A stretch of 5,583 nucleotides of DNA, taken from the NCBI GenBank assembly GCA_937875645.1, contig CALLXO010000025.1:1-5583 (forward strand). The letters run 5' to 3'. Both the position numbers and the translations under genes were made by a program. The notes under the pieces are model-generated. The model saw only the letters and a program-made list of their open reading frames with translations, made no database searches and had not been told where the DNA came from. This DNA comes from an uncultured Clostridia bacterium (GTDB lineage Bacteria > Bacillota > Clostridia > Christensenellales > CAG-314). Positions 1 through 5,583 of the stretch are shown here, one piece after another (position 1 is the first letter of the stretch; every line of letters starts with the position of its first letter).

Positions 1-40
1 AAAGCTGCTGAATCGATATTTTCATCGTTTCAGCGGCTTT
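1..40. terminator. Inverted repeat, possible terminator after the collagen-like gene
   Basis: Bases 1-12 pair with 29-40 (12 pairs, one of them T6-G35). An inner 4-bp stem (14-17 with 24-27) closes a 6-base loop, with one T-T mismatch between the stems. The hairpin starts 25 bases beyond the stop codon of the minus-strand collagen-like gene, where a terminator would be expected. Read on the minus strand, the T6-G35 position becomes a C-A mismatch and only three T residues are visible before the window ends, so the U-tract cannot be judged. On the plus strand it is followed by a T-rich stretch and could also end a convergent gene lying to the left. Confidence 0.45.
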
Positions 41-65
41 GATTTGTATTGCTGAAAGCCCCTAT

Positions 66-1395
<1,330 letters not shown>

Positions 1396-1515
1396 AGCTG
1401 TTTCCATTAAACATACTATGTAAAAACGCAAATTATTGTTATTTGTTAAAAAGAAAATATATTTACTTGAAATTAAATTAGCAGTTTTTCCGAAATTTTC
1501 ATAGATTTGTAGGGG

Positions 1516-1530
1516 GGAATTATAAATTCC
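1516..1530. promoter_or_regulatory. Inverted repeat over divergent -10-like boxes
   Basis: A perfect 6-bp inverted repeat with a 3-base centre (GGAATT-ATA-AATTCC). It contains TATAAA on the plus strand (1521-1526), which lies 17 bases after a weak TTCATA (1498-1503) and could drive the ZIP gene. It also contains a perfect TATAAT on the minus strand (1524 down to 1519) for which I find no good -35. The position in a 151-base divergent gap and the overlap with both boxes are what an operator would look like, but the motif does not match a regulator I recognise. Confidence 0.35.
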
Positions 1531-1546
1531 GTACAAATGGAGAATT

Positions 1547-2326
1547 ATGAACAATACTTGGATTACAATTTTCGGAATCAGTTTTATTTTTATTATGACA
1601 ACATTAGGCGCAGCAATGGTTTTTTTCCTTAAAAAAAATATGTCAAATAAGGCAAACACTTTTTTATTAGGGTTAGCTTCGGGGATAATGATTGCGGCTT
1701 CCATTTGGTCGCTGCTGCTACCTGCAATTGATGCGTCGGAAAACTACGGAAAACTACAATGGCTGCCGGCGGCTACAGGCATTCTCATAGGCGGAGTTTT
1801 TTTAGTGTTTTTGGACAGCATTGTAAAAAATACTTTAAAAAATGAAACAAAAAATCAAAAAGAATATCAAAAACACTTTAAACTTTTTTTAGCAGTCACT
1901 TTGCATAATATACCGGAGGGTTTAGCTGTTGGGTTTGCCTTTGGTGTAGCGGCAGCAACGGGACAAAATGCAGCCTTTATGACGGCTTTTGGTTTAGCTT
2001 TTGGCATAGGAGTGCAAAACTTTCCTGAGGGAGCGGCTGTATCTTTGCCTATGTTAAAATTAACAGGCAACAGAACAAAAGCTTTCTTATACGGAATGGG
2101 GAGCGGGTCGGTAGAGCCGGTTTTTGCTGTATTAGGTTATTTTCTTGCTGCTTTTGTCGCAGTCTTGCAGCCGTGGCTATTAGCGTTTGCAGCAGGAGCG
2201 ATGCTTTTTGTGGTTGCTGAGGAGCTTATCCCTGATACAAAAATTGCCGAAAATCCGCATTTAGGAGCTTGGGGAGTTCTTATTGGATTTGTAGTAATGA
2301 TGATATTAGATGTAGCGTTAGGCTAA
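1547..2326 (+). CDS. ZIP-family metal cation transporter
   Basis: An integral membrane transporter of 259 aa, about eight hydrophobic segments, of the ZIP (ZRT/IRT-like) family, which moves Zn2+, Fe2+, Mn2+ or related divalent metals into the cytoplasm. The diagnostic metal-site motifs are present: HNIPEGLAVG (120-129) in the fourth segment and QNFPEGAAVS (157-166) in the fifth, with AEELIPD (224-230) further on. The QN-FPEG form of the second motif resembles GufA-type bacterial ZIPs more than ZupT. The loop before the fourth segment (about 93-112) is Lys/Asn/Gln-rich with only one His, so it lacks the His-rich metal-sensing loop seen in many eukaryotic ZIPs. The length is typical. GGAG (1539-1542) lies four bases before the ATG. 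It is divergent from the glycosyltransferase and appears monocistronic, with 184 bases to the next gene. Metal specificity cannot be read from the sequence. Confidence 0.93.
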   Translation: MNNTWITIFGISFIFIMTTLGAAMVFFLKKNMSNKANTFLLGLASGIMIAASIWSLLLPAIDASENYGKLQWLPAATGILIGGVFLVFLDSIVKNTLKNETKNQKEYQKHFKLFLAVTLHNIPEGLAVGFAFGVAAATGQNAAFMTAFGLAFGIGVQNFPEGAAVSLPMLKLTGNRTKAFLYGMGSGSVEPVFAVLGYFLAAFVAVLQPWLLAFAAGAMLFVVAEELIPDTKIAENPHLGAWGVLIGFVVMMILDVALG

Positions 2327-2410
2327 CCAATATTTTAATTATACAATTAAGACGTAACAAAAGTATATGCTAGTTAAATAAAAGGCAGTTACATATTTTC
2401 AGCTTTTATT

Positions 2411-2436
2411 GAGCGATTAAACGCTTTACTTTTCTT
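2411..2436 (+). terminator. Weak hairpin after the ZIP gene
   Basis: AGCG (2412-2415) and CGCT (2422-2425) form a 4-bp stem, five with a G-T pair, around a 6-base loop. A pyrimidine-rich run (TTACTTTTCTTTCT) follows. The stem is short, so this is a tentative intrinsic terminator between the ZIP gene and the DUF1538 gene. Confidence 0.28.
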
Positions 2437-2463
2437 TCTAAAAATTGTTATACTGTATATAAT
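2425..2463 (+). promoter_or_regulatory. Candidate promoter region for the DUF1538-PII unit
   Basis: Two overlapping sigma-A-like choices are visible: TTTACT (2425-2430), an 18-base spacer and TATACT (2449-2454); or a poor -35 with a perfect TATAAT at 2458-2463. An 11-base inverted repeat (TATAC-T-GTATA, 2449-2459) overlaps both -10 boxes and may be an operator. Which start is used cannot be decided by eye. Confidence 0.45.
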
Positions 2464-2510
2464 AAATTGAAAAATATTGTATTATTATAATTATACTTGG
2501 AGCGTGTCAA

Positions 2511-4142
2511 TTGTTTAAAAATCTATTTGTTAAGTTAAAAGAATCATTCTTATCAGTGTTTCCTATCGTTTTAATTGTTTTGCTGTTAGGTTTTACAATC
2601 GTTGATATTGACAGTCAAACATTAATTGGCTTTGTAATTTCTACAATATTAATAATAATCGGAATGAGCTTTTTTACTTTAGGGGTAGATATTTCTATGA
2701 TGCCTATGGGGGAAAGCATAGGCGAAAACATATCAAGAGGCAAAAAACCTTGGTTAATGATGATTATTGTGTTTGTGCTTGGTTTTGTTATCAGTATATC
2801 TGAGCCAGATTTACAAGTGCTTGCTGCGCAACTTCATACTATACCTTCTGTGCTTTTATTGGTCACCATTTCAATTGGCGTAGGCATAATGCTAATTGTT
2901 TATTATATCAAAATTCATTTCAACATTAAGTTATCCACTATTTTGATAATATCCTATGCCGTCATTTTTATAATTGCTTTTTTTATAAACGATAATTTTG
3001 TGCCTATGGCTTTTGATTCGGGCGGGGTTATGACAGGGCCTATTGTTGTCCCATTTTTAATGGCACTGGGCATAGGTATGTCTACCGTAAAATCATCATC
3101 AAATAAAGAAGGCGATTCCTTCGGGGTAATCGCCCTGTGTACAGTAGGACCAATACTTACTGTTATGCTGATGGCTATAATTTTTAATATTAAAGATTTC
3201 TCCACCGGCATGGCGGATCCGGTAACCGGCAACATCTTAATGCAGTTTTTAACTCAAACGCCTAAATATTTTTTAGATGTGGGTTTGGCATATGCGCCTA
3301 TTATAATTGTTTTTCTGCTGTATCAAATTTTTGCATTTAAATATCCAAAAAACAAAGTAATTAAGATTACTATAGGATTAGTTTACACATATATAGGACT
3401 CTGTCTATTCTTAATGGCAGTAAACGTAGGCTTTTTGCCTGTGGGCATGCTGCTGGGAGCGCAGTTGTCTATGTTGAATTATAACTGGATACTGATACCT
3501 CTGGGGTTTGTTATAGGTTTGGCTATTATTCTTGCCGAACCGACAATACACATCCTTATTAAACAAGTGGAGGAATTAACAGGCGGAGCGGTCTCAAAAA
3601 AGATTATGCTTATATGTTTATCGCTGGGAGTGGCGACAAGCGTTGCACTTTCTATGCTAAGGATACTCTTTGGCATAAGCATTTGGTACTTTATTTTGCC
3701 AGGGTATGTTATTTCGTTGTTGCTTACATTTTTTGTGCCTTCTATGTTCACTTCCATTGCTTTTGACTCAGGCAGCATTTCGTCAGGACCTATGACGGTT
3801 ACCTTTCTTTTGCCTTTTGCTATAGGCGCTTGCTCTGCTGCGGGCGGAAACATTATGCAGGATGCTTTTGGAATTGTCGCTATGGTGTCTATGGCACCGC
3901 TACTTACTATTCAGGCTTTTGGCTTAATATATAAGATGAAATTTAATATAAAACAAAAAGCAGTCGTTGCGGAAGGCGCGCAATGTGAATTGGTAGAACT
4001 TATTTCTTCGACTGAAAATCAGCGTGAAGAAATACAACTACAGCAAGAAGATGAACCAATAGAATTTTATCCCAATACGGAAAAGGATGAAATTTATGAA
4101 AATACTAACAATGATTTACAAGAAGATAAACAGACAGAATGA
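2511..4142 (+). CDS. DUF1538 duplicated membrane protein, putative PII-regulated transporter
   Basis: A polytopic inner-membrane protein (543 aa) of the DUF1538 family, whose function is not established. It is an internal duplication with an offset of 245-250 residues: VDISMMPMGE (59-68) with VNVGFLPVGM (304-313); SEPDLQVL (97-104) with AEPTIHIL (342-349); FDSGGVMTGP (168-177) with FDSGSISSGP (418-427); DSFGVIALC (202-210) with DAFGIVAMV (451-459). The repeated FDSG..(T/S)GP segments within hydrophobic stretches suggest a two-fold pseudo-symmetric transport or channel core. Residues 485-543 form a hydrophilic, Glu/Asp/Gln/Asn-rich tail with no membrane segment. The start is TTG, with GGAG (2499-2502) eight bases upstream; the first in-frame ATG (residue 52) would cut into the first membrane segments. 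Two PII-like genes follow without an obvious terminator, implying PII-type control of the membrane protein. Family assignment is from recognised motifs; the transport role is inference and the substrate is unknown. Confidence 0.9.
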   Translation: MFKNLFVKLKESFLSVFPIVLIVLLLGFTIVDIDSQTLIGFVISTILIIIGMSFFTLGVDISMMPMGESIGENISRGKKPWLMMIIVFVLGFVISISEPDLQVLAAQLHTIPSVLLLVTISIGVGIMLIVYYIKIHFNIKLSTILIISYAVIFIIAFFINDNFVPMAFDSGGVMTGPIVVPFLMALGIGMSTVKSSSNKEGDSFGVIALCTVGPILTVMLMAIIFNIKDFSTGMADPVTGNILMQFLTQTPKYFLDVGLAYAPIIIVFLLYQIFAFKYPKNKVIKITIGLVYTYIGLCLFLMAVNVGFLPVGMLLGAQLSMLNYNWILIPLGFVIGLAIILAEPTIHILIKQVEELTGGAVSKKIMLICLSLGVATSVALSMLRILFGISIWYFILPGYVISLLLTFFVPSMFTSIAFDSGSISSGPMTVTFLLPFAIGACSAAGGNIMQDAFGIVAMVSMAPLLTIQAFGLIYKMKFNIKQKAVVAEGAQCELVELISSTENQREEIQLQQEDEPIEFYPNTEKDEIYENTNNDLQEDKQTE

Positions 4143-4240
4143 GATTGTAATTGAAAACATAAATGCATAAAAAAAAGAATAGGAAAAGACGAGTCAGTTG
4201 AAATTGATAAGATATTAACCTGAAAAAGGTAGGAGAAATT

Positions 4241-4594
4241 ATGGAAAACAAGAGCATCCCAAAAATTAAAATGCTTGTGGCAATTGTCAATAAGGGCAAA
4301 GGCAAAAGAGTTATCAGGATTTTGCAGGAAATGCAAACAAACTGCCAATTTGCTTCTTTGGGCTTTGGTACTGCCGACCAAGCGTTGCATGATTATTTGG
4401 GTTTAAGCGAAACTTCAAAGGATATTGTATTTGGTCTTATTTCAGAGGAAAGCGTTTTGCCGCTGCTCAATACCTTGACAGAGGAGTTAGATATTAATAA
4501 GCAAAACAGTGGTATAGCATTTACAATTCAGCTGGACAGCGTATCTAATTTAAAAACGCTACAATATATTATGGGTGAAAAAAAGGAGATATAG
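4241..4594 (+). CDS. PII-like signalling protein, first copy (117 aa)
   Basis: A small cytosolic protein of the PII/GlnB-like superfamily, expected to be a trimer that binds a nucleotide or other small ligand and docks on a membrane partner. The beta-alpha-beta pattern is visible: strand KMLVAIVNKG (10-19), helix 20-31, the Gly-rich turn GFGTADQALHDYLGL (41-55) where PII has its T-loop region, strand KDIVFGLI (60-67), helix 71-84, and strand SGIAFTIQL (90-98). The canonical uridylylation-site T-loop of GlnB is absent. An AGGAGA site (4231-4236) lies just before the ATG. The 98 bases after the DUF1538 gene contain no clear terminator or promoter, so the genes are probably cotranscribed. This copy is clearly different from the second PII-like gene and lacks its GGTIxHARGTG motif, suggesting a distinct ligand or role. 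The superfamily call is fairly secure; ligand and target are inferred. Confidence 0.8.
   Translation: MENKSIPKIKMLVAIVNKGKGKRVIRILQEMQTNCQFASLGFGTADQALHDYLGLSETSKDIVFGLISEESVLPLLNTLTEELDINKQNSGIAFTIQLDSVSNLKTLQYIMGEKKEI
4583..4589 (+). promoter_or_regulatory. Ribosome binding site of the second PII-like gene
   Basis: AAGGAGA lies within the last codons of the first PII-like gene and eight bases before the ATG at 4598, only three bases after the upstream stop. The arrangement indicates an operon with coupled translation of the two PII-like proteins. Confidence 0.7.
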
Positions 4595-4597
4595 TTT

Positions 4598-4918
4598 ATG
4601 GAATGCACAGAGTATTGTCTTGTTATGATAGTAGTAAATAGAGGCTTTTCTGACGTAGTAATGGAAGCTGCCAAAAAGGAAGGCGCAAAAGGCGGCACTA
4701 TTGTGCACGCAAGAGGCACAGGGAAAACGGAAACGCATAGTTTTATGGGGATGGAAATTCAGCCGGAAAAAGATTTGGTGCTTATTTTGACAGAGACGGA
4801 AAATAAAAAGGCAATTATGAAAGCCATAAGCGAACAAGCGGGTCTAAACCAAGAGGGCAACGGCATTGTTTTTGCGTTGCCTGTTGAAGAAGTAATAGGC
4901 GCAATTACAAAAAAGTAA
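4598..4918 (+). CDS. PII-like signalling protein, second copy (106 aa, P-II nitrogen regulator family)
   Basis: A P-II family protein, predicted to be a cytosolic trimer sensing a nucleotide or metabolite. Visible features: first strand CLVMIVVNRG (7-16), helix 18-28, GGTIVHARGTG (32-42) corresponding to the second strand and base of the T-loop, a shortened loop region (43-54), QPEKDLVLIL (55-64) as third strand, helix 69-81, and GNGIVFALPV (87-96) as the last strand. Compared with GlnB/GlnK (usually about 112 aa), the T-loop is short and lacks the uridylylatable Tyr51 context, and the canonical GKIFV after the second helix is replaced by GNGIVFALP. Control by uridylylation is therefore unlikely. 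It is the last gene of the DUF1538 unit; the next gene has its own strong promoter. Known PII proteins beside transporters (GlnK-AmtB, SbtB-SbtA) block or tune them, and the same is inferred here. Confidence 0.88.
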   Translation: MECTEYCLVMIVVNRGFSDVVMEAAKKEGAKGGTIVHARGTGKTETHSFMGMEIQPEKDLVLILTETENKKAIMKAISEQAGLNQEGNGIVFALPVEEVIGAITKK

Positions 4919-4982
4919 GTTTGTATGCTCATACTTTTGTGTAATTAACAGCAGAGGATAGCAAATATTTAGTCGTAAATGT

Positions 4983-5011
4983 TTGACAACATATGTTTTG
5001 GCGGTTATAAT
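4983..5011 (+). promoter_or_regulatory. Consensus sigma-A promoter of rpmF
   Basis: TTGACA (4983-4988) and TATAAT (5006-5011) match both consensus hexamers exactly with the optimal 17-base spacer. Transcription should start near 5018, giving a leader of about 30 bases. A 14-base inverted repeat (AATACT-AA-AGTATT, 5009-5022) overlaps the -10 and the predicted start and could bind a repressor, though AT-rich palindromes of this size also occur by chance. Confidence 0.85.
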
Positions 5012-5047
5012 ACTAAAGTATTTTGTATTTAAATCTGGAGGCTAAAA

Positions 5048-5236
5048 ATGGCAGTACCAAAACGTAAAACCTCTAAACAGAGGAAACACACCAGATCGGC
5101 AAACTGGAAGCTTAGCACGCCGAATTTGGCAGAATGTCCCAAGTGCCACGCTAAAATTTTGTCCCATACCGTTTGCAAGGCTTGCGGTTTTTATGACGGG
5201 AGAGAAGTTATCGTAAAAAAAGCAGAAAAGAAGTAA
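5048..5236 (+). CDS. rpmF: 50S ribosomal protein L32 (zinc-ribbon form)
   Basis: Ribosomal protein bL32 of the large subunit, 62 aa, the usual length. The N-terminus MAVPKRKTSKQRKHTRSANW is characteristic. Residues 30-46 carry two Cys pairs (C30-x2-C33 and C43-x2-C46), the zinc-binding (C+) type, rather than the Cys-less paralogue some bacteria express under zinc starvation. GGAGG (5037-5041) lies six bases before the ATG. It has its own consensus promoter and is followed by a strong terminator before plsX. The DUF177/YceD gene that commonly precedes rpmF is not present here; the DUF1538-PII unit occupies that place. Confidence 0.98.
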   Translation: MAVPKRKTSKQRKHTRSANWKLSTPNLAECPKCHAKILSHTVCKACGFYDGREVIVKKAEKK

Positions 5237-5280
5237 TTTCTTTTAGTACTTAACGGCATTCTTTAGACACAGACAAATAC

Positions 5281-5304
5281 AGCGGGTAACCTTACCCGCT
5301 TTTT
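5281..5304 (+). terminator. Rho-independent terminator of rpmF
   Basis: AGCGGGTAA (5281-5289) pairs with TTACCCGCT (5292-5300). The stem is GC-rich at its base, effectively 8 bp with a 4-base loop, and is followed directly by TTTT and further T-rich sequence. It starts 44 bases after the rpmF stop and separates rpmF from plsX. Confidence 0.92.
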
Positions 5305-5356
5305 GTTGTTGTGAAACATTTTGCCAATTAGTGAAACTATTTATTTTTTTTGTCTA

Positions 5357-5390
5357 TTCAATTGAAATAATAGGTAATTTAAGTTATAAT
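5357..5390 (+). promoter_or_regulatory. Sigma-A promoter of plsX with palindrome on the -35 box
   Basis: TTGAAA (5362-5367) and TATAAT (5385-5390) have a 17-base spacer, predicting a start near 5397 and a leader of about 25 bases. A perfect 10-base palindrome, TTCAATTGAA (5357-5366), covers most of the -35 box and might be an operator. It does not clearly match the FapR or FabT sites known for phospholipid and fatty acid genes. Confidence 0.8.
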
Positions 5391-5421
5391 ATAAAGCAAT
5401 TAGTTTAGAGAGGGAAATGTT

Positions 5422-5583
5422 ATGAAAGTTGTTGTGGATATATACGGCGGCGACAATGCCCCGCGTGAAATTATTGCAGGCTGTATTGAAGCTATGCGCA
5501 AAAACAAAGGTTTTGATATTGTTATGGCGGGGAATGCCGCAGAGATAAAAATTTTATTAAAAGATTATCCTATCGATGATTAT
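5422..5583 (+). CDS. plsX: Phosphate acyltransferase PlsX, N-terminal 54 codons (runs off the window)
   Basis: PlsX converts acyl-ACP and phosphate to acyl-phosphate, the acyl donor for PlsY in the first step of phosphatidic acid synthesis; it is a peripheral membrane/cytosolic enzyme. Only the first 54 residues of an expected 330-350 are present. The opening MKVVVDIYGGDNAPREIIAG is the family signature (usually VDAMGGDxAP; here IY replaces AM), followed by helix 22-29 and FDIVMAGN (32-39). AGAGGG (5409-5414) lies seven bases before the ATG; an overlapping ATG at 5417 runs into a stop after two codons. The rpmF-plsX order is common in bacteria and is often followed by fab genes, which may lie beyond the window. 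Confidence 0.93.
   Translation, partial: MKVVVDIYGGDNAPREIIAGCIEAMRKNKGFDIVMAGNAAEIKILLKDYPIDDY

Noticed and set aside
1396..1704. N-terminal extension of the glycosyltransferase frame by 103 codons
   Set aside because: It overlaps the divergent ZIP gene by about 158 bases, has no glycosyltransferase-like sequence and is unnecessary because the conserved first strand begins at codon ATG 1395.
2377..2410. AT-only inverted repeat between the ZIP and DUF1538 genes
   Set aside because: AATAAAAG pairs with CTTTTATT over an 18-base loop. Almost all pairs are A-T and no T-run follows, so it is compatible with chance in AT-rich DNA.
4218..4230. ACCT-GAAAA-AGGT mini-hairpin before the first PII-like gene
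   Set aside because: It has only four base pairs next to the ribosome binding site, not enough to claim an RNA regulator.
4911..4938. Possible terminator after the second PII-like gene
   Set aside because: AAAAGTA (4911-4917) can pair with TACTTTT (4932-4938) across a 14-base loop, but the stem is almost all A-T and overlaps the stop codon. It is too weak to call.
5243..5253. TTAGTACTTAA near the rpmF stop, reminiscent of a FapR half-site
   Set aside because: It lies before the rpmF terminator and more than 100 bases upstream of the plsX promoter, and the second half-site is not convincing.

Overview
The window is AT-rich DNA with clear Shine-Dalgarno sites (GGAG/AGGAG type), consensus sigma-A promoters and a hairpin-plus-T terminator. 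It carries a zinc-ribbon L32 gene (rpmF) followed by plsX. Together with a collagen-like GPT-repeat protein of the kind found on spore surfaces, this points to a low-GC Gram-positive (Bacillota), most likely a Clostridia-type lineage. I cannot place it more precisely from sequence alone.

Layout, left to right. (1) Minus strand, 1-1395: a two-gene unit made of a family 2 glycosyltransferase with TPR-like helices, followed one base later by a very short Cys/Pro-headed collagen-like protein. The last codons of the glycosyltransferase supply the ribosome binding site of the collagen-like gene. A hairpin at the window edge may end the unit. The natural reading is an enzyme made together with its Thr-rich acceptor, as in the exosporium glycoprotein systems of Bacillus and Clostridioides. 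(2) 1396-1546: a divergent intergenic region with an inverted repeat on overlapping -10-like boxes. (3) Plus strand, 1547-2326: a ZIP-family metal transporter. (4) Plus strand, 2511-4918: a three-gene unit encoding a duplicated DUF1538 polytopic membrane protein with a long acidic cytosolic-type tail, then two different PII-like proteins. By analogy with GlnK-AmtB and SbtB-SbtA, this looks like a membrane transporter or channel controlled by small trimeric nucleotide-sensing proteins. The substrate and ligand are unknown, and it is the best candidate here for an undescribed system. (5) Plus strand, 5048-5236: rpmF with a textbook promoter and its own terminator. (6) Plus strand, 5422 to the window end: the first 54 codons of plsX with its own promoter, starting phospholipid synthesis genes that continue outside the window.

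The conserved core (rpmF-plsX) thus sits next to accessory or less-understood modules: surface glycoprotein, metal transport, and DUF1538/PII. There are no tRNA, rRNA, CRISPR or insertion-sequence signatures, and no gene-free stretch longer than about 190 bases.
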